DNA of 38,195 bases from an uncultured Saprospiraceae bacterium (GTDB lineage: Bacteria; Bacteroidota; Bacteroidia; Chitinophagales; Saprospiraceae): the NCBI GenBank assembly GCA_937927835.1, contig CALGJS010000102.1, positions 1 through 38,195 on the forward strand, in the 5' to 3' direction. Positions 1 through 8,435 of this stretch are shown here, piece by piece. Under the pieces are notes generated by a model that was not told where the DNA came from, did not search any database, and worked only from the letters and a program-made list of their open reading frames with translations. Every line of letters starts with the position of its first letter. Position 1 is the stretch's first letter. The translations under genes and the position numbers were made by a program.

Positions 1-1086
1 ATATCCTAAATATTGAGACCAGTTAGTTGTACCATTAACATTAAAACTATGGAGGGAGATGTAATTTGTACAGTCTAAAGTAATAGGAGGAGGAAGATCA
101 AACGTAAAACAATCTAATATTCCATTAGAAATATATAGACGTTCTTCATTTAGACCAACTATATTGGAAAAACCAGGATTCCATAACGGCCGATCAGGGT
201 GGTCCATTTCAAAAACGGTAGAACGACTTCCGTCTGATCCAAAAATACTGGCATGCTCTATTCTGTAGAAAGCCTGTGCCTCAGTATCTCTTAAGCGAAG
301 AACTCCGGTGACGATCCATTGGTCATTGGGCAGTAGTAAACTAGCACCAGGATTAACGATAAAAGCAGCAGGAGTAAGATCATAATTAAAATCATAAAAT
401 ATTCCTAATGAATCCCAACCGGCAGATAATGTTTGAAATAGGTCACTCTCGGTGTACTGTAATAAATAGCTGCTGTCGGATAATTGGGTGTAGTTTTCTA
501 ATCTTAAAGGAAGCTCAACCAAATTTACTAAAAAATTTGCTTCGTTAAATTCATATAACGCATTTCCAACTCCTCCTCCTCTACCCCATACAACCAAATT
601 CCCCTCGTGATTAAACTGTGGAAGATATAAGTCCGTTAAGTTAATATTAGGAATATTGAGAATATTTATCTCCTCAACAGGTTGTAATTCCTGATCTAAT
701 TCAATGGTAAAGCCCTGGCGAAAATCATGATTGTATGAGATAATATTTCCAAAAATTAGAAAACTATCTTCTTTGAACAAAATATCAAATCCCATATACA
801 ATTCATCTACTGAAAAGCTTTTTATTTCGTAAGCTGCTACCAGGTTAAATTCTGCATCCACAATCTTTACGGTACTGATCACTGAATCGGTAGCAGCTAG
901 GACAGCTTGAATGTTTTGGGGGAAACGCAGCGTATGAAGATAGATAAAATGTCCATTGGGGAGTTCGTGCATTGCGGGAACAATATCTGGATATTCACTA
1001 CTCTCGAAAGGTTGAAAGGTTTGTGCCTCAAGATGGATAGATGTCAAACAAAATAAAAATATTAAGTAAAGGACTATTTTTTTCAT
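1..1086 (-). CDS. Secreted hypothetical protein with N-terminal signal peptide, 3' end truncated by the window edge
   Basis: Open minus-strand frame from ATG at 1084-1086 (MKKIVLYLIFLFCLTSIHLEAQTFQPF...) running off the left edge; absent from the ORF track because it has no stop in the window. Confidence 0.75.
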   Translation of the reverse strand, partial: MKKIVLYLIFLFCLTSIHLEAQTFQPFESSEYPDIVPAMHELPNGHFIYLHTLRFPQNIQAVLAATDSVISTVKIVDAEFNLVAAYEIKSFSVDELYMGFDILFKEDSFLIFGNIISYNHDFRQGFTIELDQELQPVEEINILNIPNINLTDLYLPQFNHEGNLVVWGRGGGVGNALYEFNEANFLVNLVELPLRLENYTQLSDSSYLLQYTESDLFQTLSAGWDSLGIFYDFNYDLTPAAFIVNPGASLLLPNDQWIVTGVLRLRDTEAQAFYRIEHASIFGSDGSRSTVFEMDHPDRPLWNPGFSNIVGLNEERLYISNGILDCFTFDLPPPITLDCTNYISLHSFNVNGTTNWSQYLGY

Positions 1087-1188
1087 AAGATAAAAATTAT
1101 TGTCTCATCATAAAATGCAACAGTTACTACCAAGACTATTAGAAGTCTTAGTAGTAACTATCACAATTAAACTAATATTCTATGAATT

Positions 1189-2194
1189 CTATTCACCATC
1201 ATCCACATCTTCTGTATAATCATATGCAATACGACGGCCAAACCTTAGTTGGTCCAATGTGAATTCTGTACCTACATTAAAGATGCTTTCCCGGGAAGGC
1301 ATAAAATAATCTTGTACTGGTCGTAATTCTAAAGCTTCAACAGGTATTCCTGGGAAAGGATAAGGTATATCGAGCTGCTCAAGTGCACAATTAATAAAGT
1401 CAATGTTTAGATTTAAATACTCGTCCATTTCTGCTGAAGAAAAGGAATTAGTACTTTGCCTGAATAATGTAATATTGCTACTGTGGTCATAAAAGCAGGA
1501 TGAAAATTGACTGGAAATAGCGGCAGCATCAAAGATACCTGTATAATAAAAATCATCCACCTCTCCAATATCATAGAGATCAAATATACATCCTGAGATC
1601 AATTCACCAGCAATGAATCTGCTAGTACTAGGAGCCCAATTGCATCCTGATAAAAGAGTAAGATCACCAAACAAAACATCAAAACTAATTACAGTTTGTA
1701 AATCATTTACTGAAATCAATTTAGCATCAACAACTTTAGCTTGTTGATTAAGATTAGACGAACTTGTATTAATTAGGTCTTGTAAGTCATCAAATTTAAT
1801 TGTCATGTCTCCACCGTCCATCTTAATTATTCCATCAACAACTTTATTGCTAATATTTAAGTCGTACGTAACTATAGTATTTATTTTTGTATTTGAACTG
1901 GCATTGCTAAGATAGTTCGCTGCAGCTTCTAAGGTCCAGAATCCTTCGTTGACTTCTTTATCTTCATATCCAGATCGTAAAACTATATCTGATTGAGTGG
2001 AGGTAGTGTGATTTAAAAATTCTTTTACTCTATTATTGATTTCTTCAGCTGTTTCTGGAAAAAAATCTGCTTTTTTAAATTCAACTGATGGTTGTTCTTC
2101 GTGATTTTCACAGCTTGTAAAGCAAAATATTCCTAATAGTAGAAGGAAGGAAGGAAGGAAGGAAGGAAGGAAGGAAGGAAGGAGTCTTTTTCAT
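1189..2194 (-). CDS. Lipoprotein of unknown function, currently frameshifted by a tetranucleotide repeat in the signal peptide
   Basis: The 210-aa ORF at 1189..1821 extends upstream in the same frame through ...FCFTSCENHEEQPSVEFKKADFFPETAEE... (lipobox FTSC). The only plausible ATG (2192-2194, MKKTPSFLPSFL...) is +1 out of frame, separated by the AAGG tract. Confidence 0.75.
2142..2183. repeat. Perfect tetranucleotide microsatellite (AAGG)10.5, TTCC on the coding strand
   Basis: Read directly: 10 consecutive AAGG units at 2143-2182 plus flanking g (2142) and a (2183). Confidence 0.97.
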
Positions 2195-2226
2195 TTTTAT
2201 TAAGTTTATGTGTTAACTAATTAATA

Positions 2227-2234
2227 CAAATATA
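2227..2234 (-). promoter_or_regulatory. Candidate Bacteroidota -7 element (TATATTTG, matching TAnnTTTG) for the lipoprotein gene
   Basis: Plus strand CAAATATA; 33 nt upstream of the ATG at 2194; no good -33 TTTG seen. Confidence 0.4.
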
Positions 2235-2334
2235 ATAAATAAAATGAGACTGTTCAGTGAACTGTATCTATTTTTTATTTGCTGGTCTGTTTAACCTTCA
2301 GGAAATTCTTATCAAGAGGAGGGGGATTACTTCC

Positions 2335-4560
2335 CTACAAAGGAATCCAATAATTCAGCTTCATCACCAAAGCGCGATTTTTAGGAGCTAAGGTGCCAGT
2401 CAGATAATTTTCAGTATAGACTAAATGAAAGTCAGATAACGGTTGGTAGCGCCAGTTGAGCCGCGCGTTAACGTTGAAATTTTCCTTTTGGGTATTATAT
2501 TGTAAAAAGGTAGTGAAGGAAATATTTTTGTTAAATGAATATTCAACCTTGCTGCCCAATAAGATAAAATGTATAATCTCCTCTTGATTTTCAAAGCCAC
2601 CTAAGTCTTGCTTTGAGAAATTTAATCCTACATTAAAATGTCGATTTAATCGATAGGCAAAATCACTTGTGAAATCAAAATGATGCCCTGTATATTCGTA
2701 GCGATATCCTATGCTCATATAGGTGGAAAACCGCTTACGCTGTCCTGAATCATAACTTAAAAAATATCCTTGATTATGATAAGCACCGACGTCAAAAGGC
2801 AGCTGAAGTCCTTCGAGTAGTAAAGGAACCTGCAAGAGCGGAGCGGCATTGCTATATTGCAAATTTATGTTAGCAGAATTTTTAAATTGTAGCGTTAGCC
2901 CAAGCTCAAATCGGTATTCCAAAAATTGATATGCTTGATCAAAAAATAGATCAAGCTGATAGCTTGGACTGAGGAAATCTAGCTTTTCATGCTGATTAAA
3001 AAAGAACCGATAATAACCACTATTTCTTATATCGACATAACCAATTTGAATCGTCGTATCTCTTACTTTATCACGATGGTATAAGCGCGGCACATAATCC
3101 ATTCCAGAAAAATACCCTTCTTCTACGCTATCCATTCCTAAGAAAATACTATAATTTTTTTCTTTATAACGTGTCTTTATAGTAAAAGCTTTGGTTGCTT
3201 TGGTCATGACATCACTGAAAGCAAAATGTAAAAAAGCTTTACCTGTTAGTCTAGAAGATAATAATCGATAATCAAATTCTAAACCTCCAACTCTTTGATA
3301 ATCGCTTCCAGCTCGCCATTTATTAAACCCTTGTCGGTTGGTCATAAAACCAGTGATAGACGATCCTTCAAAAAGATTTCTTTGTACGGTGGCCACCGAG
3401 TAATTTTTATGAGTGGTGGTTCCTTGTGGCGATTCTGTTTGAACATTCATTAGGCCAATTCTCCACTTATCATCGATGTTACCACTGAGCCTAGCACCAT
3501 ATAAAATATTGACAGGATCTTCTCCAGCACTTCCGATTCTACGAGAGAAAAAAGGACGAATCCGACTATTGCCTAATTTTTCAAATACATCACTATTTTC
3601 TAAAAAGAAAGGTCTCTTTTCTGGAAAGAAAAGTTCAAATCTTTGCAAGTCAATTACCTGACGATCTACCTCTACTTGTGAAAAATCAGGCTTTAGCGTA
3701 AGATCTAAATTCAGCGAAGAATTCAGCGCAATTTTGGCATCCACTCCTGTATTGAAAAGGGCAGTTGCTGGTTCATTATCATTGGTGCTTTTGACGGCAC
3801 CGACGGCTACATAAGGATTAATGATGGTGGATAATCCCGGTTTTTTAAGCGATTTACCCCACGTAAGAATTCCCATAGAAGATAAGGTAGTTGTTTCAAA
3901 ACCACGAGCGACAGGACCCCAAGTGGAGACCTCATTTCGTTTGAGATCATTTCTGGCAAAGTTTATCTTCCAATCTTTTTGTTCGTGATCATATCGTAGG
4001 ATATTAAATGGAATAGCTATTTCAACAGACCAAGACTTTCTACTTGGATCATGTGAAACTTCCGCGTACCACATACCATCCCAATTGGTATTGATGGATT
4101 TTTCTTTATGTCCGCCATCAGAAATAATCGCATCCCATTGGACACCGTAAGGACTGACAGCGAATCCTAATCCGTTATTTCCATCTTTAAAAGCATCAAG
4201 ATAGATGGCAAATGCATCGTTGACCGCAAAATCAAAATCTCTTTTTAGAGATTGAACTACAAAATCTCCAGGTGCCTGATCTGTACAAGTGGCACCAATG
4301 TAGAGAAAATATTCGTCGTGTAAAATTTTAACTTCTGTATGAGATTGCGCTTGGATAGAATCCTGTGGAAAGGTCATCCAAAAAGGAGTAGTGTTATCTG
4401 CTGTGTTCCATTGTGGCTCCAATAACTTTCCGTCTAGATGGATGGCCTGAGGTACAAAATGAGCATGGAGATATTGGTCTTGTGCGTAACCGGATAGCCA
4501 CACAAGTAAAAAGAAAAACCAGAGGTATGATTTTATCAGTGTTTTGATGATAAAATAAAT
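2335..4560 (-). CDS. DUF5916 / CBM9-like N-domain outer-membrane-associated protein
   Basis: Sequence IHLDGKLLEPQWNTA...VKILHDEYFLYIGATCTD...DAFAIYLDAFKDGNNGLGFAVSPYGVQWDAI resembles the CBM9-like + DUF5916 family; C-terminal half looks like beta-barrel strands. The signal peptide is encoded upstream of the tracked GTG start (see findings). Confidence 0.8.
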   Translation of the reverse strand: MYFIIKTLIKSYLWFFFLLVWLSGYAQDQYLHAHFVPQAIHLDGKLLEPQWNTADNTTPFWMTFPQDSIQAQSHTEVKILHDEYFLYIGATCTDQAPGDFVVQSLKRDFDFAVNDAFAIYLDAFKDGNNGLGFAVSPYGVQWDAIISDGGHKEKSINTNWDGMWYAEVSHDPSRKSWSVEIAIPFNILRYDHEQKDWKINFARNDLKRNEVSTWGPVARGFETTTLSSMGILTWGKSLKKPGLSTIINPYVAVGAVKSTNDNEPATALFNTGVDAKIALNSSLNLDLTLKPDFSQVEVDRQVIDLQRFELFFPEKRPFFLENSDVFEKLGNSRIRPFFSRRIGSAGEDPVNILYGARLSGNIDDKWRIGLMNVQTESPQGTTTHKNYSVATVQRNLFEGSSITGFMTNRQGFNKWRAGSDYQRVGGLEFDYRLLSSRLTGKAFLHFAFSDVMTKATKAFTIKTRYKEKNYSIFLGMDSVEEGYFSGMDYVPRLYHRDKVRDTTIQIGYVDIRNSGYYRFFFNQHEKLDFLSPSYQLDLFFDQAYQFLEYRFELGLTLQFKNSANINLQYSNAAPLLQVPLLLEGLQLPFDVGAYHNQGYFLSYDSGQRKRFSTYMSIGYRYEYTGHHFDFTSDFAYRLNRHFNVGLNFSKQDLGGFENQEEIIHFILLGSKVEYSFNKNISFTTFLQYNTQKENFNVNARLNWRYQPLSDFHLVYTENYLTGTLAPKNRALVMKLNYWIPL

Positions 4561-4712
4561 CTAGTTTGACCTTCCAGGAATAAAACCTGAATAGGGTCGT
4601 GATTAAATGTGGGAAATAGAAGTGCGAAGTATTGGTAAAATTCTGTAGTTGACTTACTTCGATCGAGTATAAAAGCGCGATAGAGGGAAGCTAATAGCGA
4701 AATGCTAATCGT

Positions 4713-5222
4713 TTATTTTGCATTAAACATTCTACTTATTCCAAATCGGAACGTCAGTAATAATGCAATAAAGAGAATTCCAACGTAATAAAACGGTACG
4801 ACGGAAATCACAAAAATTCGAGTTCGATCAATAATCCACATAAAGATCAGCGTAGCAAAAATAGCCATGCATAGCCCAGAAAGCTTATTAAAGCCTGGAA
4901 TACGATCTAGTGGTACATTGTTTTTTATCAGCAACAAAGTTCCGAACATGGATAGGATAGGGAGGATTTGTGTGTAAATATCAGCATTGAAGACACTCTG
5001 TTTTTCAAATAAAAATAGATAAACATTCAGTGTAATCGAGAATATTCCTGGAATACAGATCAGATAAACCAATGCTGAGTATAAATACTTCCAAGGACTA
5101 AGGTGACCTTCATTTTTACCCATAAAGCCCGATATGAGCGCTGTGAGTGGAATCATCCCGAAATAGGCTAGTAACAGGAAGGGTTGGTCAGCCAATAAAT
5201 CAAAAAATTCCTTTAAAGTCAT
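4713..5222 (-). CDS. Conserved multi-pass membrane protein of unknown function
   Basis: 169-aa ORF with several hydrophobic segments; ATG start. Confidence 0.7.
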   Translation of the reverse strand: MTLKEFFDLLADQPFLLLAYFGMIPLTALISGFMGKNEGHLSPWKYLYSALVYLICIPGIFSITLNVYLFLFEKQSVFNADIYTQILPILSMFGTLLLIKNNVPLDRIPGFNKLSGLCMAIFATLIFMWIIDRTRIFVISVVPFYYVGILFIALLLTFRFGISRMFNAK

Positions 5223-5431
5223 TGTGAATTAGTCTAAGTACGTATTTGTAAACAATAAAAGGGGCTGATTCTAAAAAGCAGTCCATTTTTTCCTTATTTA
5301 TACAAAAATAACGCCATGTAACAACCAAAGATGAGCATGGTCGCTCAAACGTTTATTTCCTTACCAAACATACTTTGATTTCCATAAGATTATTCTATTA
5401 TGGAGACCAAAATATGCTATGGGTTTTATTA

Positions 5432-6988
5432 TTATAATAAAAGCAACTTAACAGGATCTTCCAGCAATTGCTTCACTTTTACGAGGAAAGTCACGGAAGT
5501 ACTACCATCAATCACTCGGTGATCATAAGAAAGTGCTAGATACATCATTGGACGTATTTTAACCTCTCCATCAACAGCCATTGGACGTTGTTGAATCGTA
5601 TGCATTCCAAGAATCGCGGATTGTGGTTCATTAAGGATCGGTGTACTCATCATGGAACCGAATACACCACCATTAGTAATGGTAAAAGTTCCTCCTTTCA
5701 TTTCATCCAGCGTTAGTTCTCCAGCTCGTGCTTTTCCAGCTAGGGCTTTGATCGCAAGCTCTATTTCGTGGAACTTCATTTTTTCTACATTTTTTACTGG
5801 GGGAACCACCAAACCAGTAGGAGTAGAAATGGCAATGGAAATATCTACATAATCGTGATAGACAATATTATCACCATCGATAGAAGCATTGACATCCGGC
5901 ATTTCCATCAAGACTTTAGCACAAGCCTTTGAAAAAAGTGACATAAATCCAAGCTTGGTACCATACTTTTCTACGAATTCTTCTTGGTATTTTTTACGCA
6001 TGGCCATGATATTAGTTAGATCCACTTCGTTAAAAGTGGTCAACATGGCGGTATTATTTTTAGCCGAAACCAATCGTTTGGCGATGGTTCGACGCATTCT
6101 GCTCATTTTTTGCACTCGTTCGTTTCGCTCTCCAGCTGGAGCTGCAACGACTTTATTGGCAGTAGCAGATCCGTTAGAGGGAGCAGCCTTAGTTGGAGTC
6201 GGTTTCGCTTTTTGATTAGCAACAGCTTTGAGTACATCTTCTTTCGTGATTCGTCCATCTTTACCGGTTCCTTTGATATCTTTTTCGGATAGCTTATTTT
6301 CTGTCATTAGTTTTGCCGCAGCGGGAGAAGGATGTCCGTTGGCGTAATGACTGCTATCATTAGAGATTTCTAGATTTTCGATGGCTACTTCTTCTACTTC
6401 CTCTTCAGCTGGAGTACTGCTGCCAGCACCCACTTCTATTTTTGCCACAAGAGCGCCAATTTCTAGATCATCTCCTTCTGTGGCAACGTAAATTAGTTTA
6501 CCAGAAGCCTCCGCCGGAAATTCTAGTGTTGCCTTATCTGATTCAAATTCACAAATAGGTTCATCGATATTGATGTGTTCTCCGTTGCCTTTGAGCCACT
6601 GAGAAAGGGTTACTTCTGTAATAGATTCTCCAATAACAGGAACTTTCATTTCTATGATCTGTCCTGTTGGAGCTGAACTAGTAGCAGGCGCGGCCTTTTT
6701 TGCTGGTGCTGCTTTTTGGGCAGGCGCAGGAGTAGCGGCCCCTTTGCTGGCACTAGTGTCTATTTTGGCAACAAGGGCACCAATTTCGAGGTCATCCTCT
6801 TCATTGGCTACAAAGCTGATAATTCCCGCTGCTTCGGCAGGAAACTCTAGAGTTGCCTTATCTGATTCAAATTCACAGATAGGATCATCAATATTTACGT
6901 AATCTCCATTAGCAACCAGCCATTTAGAAAGGGTTACTTCAGTAATAGATTCTCCGATTACGGGGACTTTCATTTCAATTATACTCAT
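5432..6988 (-). CDS. sucB: 2-oxoglutarate dehydrogenase E2, dihydrolipoamide succinyltransferase, with two lipoyl domains
   Basis: Two lipoyl motifs ([16 protein letters not shown]), peripheral-subunit-binding segment ([35 protein letters not shown]), catalytic C-terminus ...[29 protein letters not shown]. Confidence 0.93.
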   Translation of the reverse strand: MSIIEMKVPVIGESITEVTLSKWLVANGDYVNIDDPICEFESDKATLEFPAEAAGIISFVANEEDDLEIGALVAKIDTSASKGAATPAPAQKAAPAKKAAPATSSAPTGQIIEMKVPVIGESITEVTLSQWLKGNGEHINIDEPICEFESDKATLEFPAEASGKLIYVATEGDDLEIGALVAKIEVGAGSSTPAEEEVEEVAIENLEISNDSSHYANGHPSPAAAKLMTENKLSEKDIKGTGKDGRITKEDVLKAVANQKAKPTPTKAAPSNGSATANKVVAAPAGERNERVQKMSRMRRTIAKRLVSAKNNTAMLTTFNEVDLTNIMAMRKKYQEEFVEKYGTKLGFMSLFSKACAKVLMEMPDVNASIDGDNIVYHDYVDISIAISTPTGLVVPPVKNVEKMKFHEIELAIKALAGKARAGELTLDEMKGGTFTITNGGVFGSMMSTPILNEPQSAILGMHTIQQRPMAVDGEVKIRPMMYLALSYDHRVIDGSTSVTFLVKVKQLLEDPVKLLLL

Positions 6989-7366
6989 AATGGCTTGTGG
7001 TTGATTAGATTTAGTGTCTGAACAGGATGTCCTGTTATTAATGAAGTTGTTTAAGAATTCGAAAAGCAGCCGAGAACTAGAGAAAATTATTTAAATCAAG
7101 CCTCTTTTTTGAGTGAATAGCCGTGCTATTGACGAGGAAAAAGGCGAAGAGTTGGATAATTTGATCGGTTCGCAGGGAATTTTGGAGTTTTTAAATAACT
7201 TCTATGTTAAATTGAGCGATAAAGTTACATACTTTTAGTAAAATATCCGAAGTTGGCGATAAGGGATGTTGAATAAATACTTCGCCTAAATCCTCAATCT
7301 AGTTAATCGCCATCCCTAAGGGAAATTTGGAGACCCCTTAAGCGGTATAGAAAATGTGAAAAATTG

Positions 7367-8353
7367 TTATTTGGCTTTGTAGACGTGAATCGTTCCATGA
7401 CCTCCTTTTCCTTCGTTCGCAATAAAGAGCGTTCCATCAGGTGTAAAGGCGATGCCCTCTGGTTGTCGGTGAATTTTTTTATTTAGTTTAGCTAAATATT
7501 GAATATCTCCTGCTTCATTGATAATTAAAAGCATTTTTTTAGAGGAGGATAGAATATAGATTTCATTCGTCATAGGGTGAATCGCAATACCAGAGGGACT
7601 AAATTTAAAAGAATCATTTTGATTTAGATAAGATTGAAAATTCTGTAATTCATTATTATAGCTCGCTTCCTTTAAAAATTGCTGCACCTTTTTTAAGGTG
7701 ATTTTATAAAGTGGTTCTGGGATAAGTTTTCTAGTTGCTAGATCAAATCGGTAGATAAATTTTCGGTTTGCAGCCTCTTCAGTCGTCTCTCCCATTGTTG
7801 GAATTCCTTTGCAAGCAAGGAGTAAACTATTGGAAGAAGGTTGGTAACAAAATCCTTCTACGTCATTTTTTCCTTTAAGGTCTGTTTTATAATTTGAAAC
7901 ATCTTGATTTTCTTTACCTAGGTTTTTAACCTCATAGATGGTTCCATTACTTCTGGTAACAAAAACGGTGTCGTTATAAATAGCAATTCCTTCATAATCT
8001 CCATTTTTACCAAAATCGTATTTCTCTATCACTTCTCCTGAAGCAATATCTATTTTATAAACATTCCCTTTTTCGTCTTGAATAGAATAGAGGAATTTAT
8101 TATCTGGAGCTATGCACAAACCGGAGATTTCTTCCAATTTATTCGGCATTTTAAATGATTGGTTGGGTTCTCGGAGTTGATAGGGGAAGTTATAGCTTGG
8201 TGAACTGACGGACATAGCTACCGGTGTTGGTAGGCTATCAACTGTTGGTATTGTTGTTTTCTTTTCAGAAATACTATTAGGACTATCACTGTTATTTTCA
8301 GCACATCCAAATAGGGTTGAGAGAGTAATAATTAAAAAAGTCAATAATTTCAT
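7367..8353 (-). CDS. SdiA-regulated-like beta-propeller lipoprotein
   Basis: Probable start MKLLTFLIITLSTLFGC (lipobox), then EISGLCIAPDNKFLYSIQDEKGNVYKIDIASGEV... typical of the SdiA-regulated family; the tracked ORF begins at 8389. Confidence 0.7.
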   Translation of the reverse strand: MKLLTFLIITLSTLFGCAENNSDSPNSISEKKTTIPTVDSLPTPVAMSVSSPSYNFPYQLREPNQSFKMPNKLEEISGLCIAPDNKFLYSIQDEKGNVYKIDIASGEVIEKYDFGKNGDYEGIAIYNDTVFVTRSNGTIYEVKNLGKENQDVSNYKTDLKGKNDVEGFCYQPSSNSLLLACKGIPTMGETTEEAANRKFIYRFDLATRKLIPEPLYKITLKKVQQFLKEASYNNELQNFQSYLNQNDSFKFSPSGIAIHPMTNEIYILSSSKKMLLIINEAGDIQYLAKLNKKIHRQPEGIAFTPDGTLFIANEGKGGHGTIHVYKAK

Positions 8354-8435
8354 GAGATGAAGATGATTTAAAATGAGTCTGCTACTCAATGCTTTGTTTG
8401 TAGATATGAAGCGCTATTTTAAAACAACTTCGTTA

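Noticed and set aside
2248-2266. Near-palindrome ctgttcagtgaactgta upstream of the phase-variable lipoprotein
   Set aside because: Arms contain a mismatch and it has no second copy in the window.
3476-3661. Antisense ORF in the DUF5916 gene, and similar antisense ORFs (5652..5852, 5889..6215, 6654..6902, 9671..9943, 13504..13725, 16655..16969, 27359..27583, 32339..32557, 36246..36473)
   Set aside because: All lie opposite strongly supported coding genes and show no recognisable protein features.
5367-5418. Imperfect inverted repeat downstream of sucB (aacatactttgatttccataa / ttatggagaccaaaatatgct)
   Set aside because: Several mismatches, no GC-rich stem and no U-tract; may be a weak terminator but not convincing.
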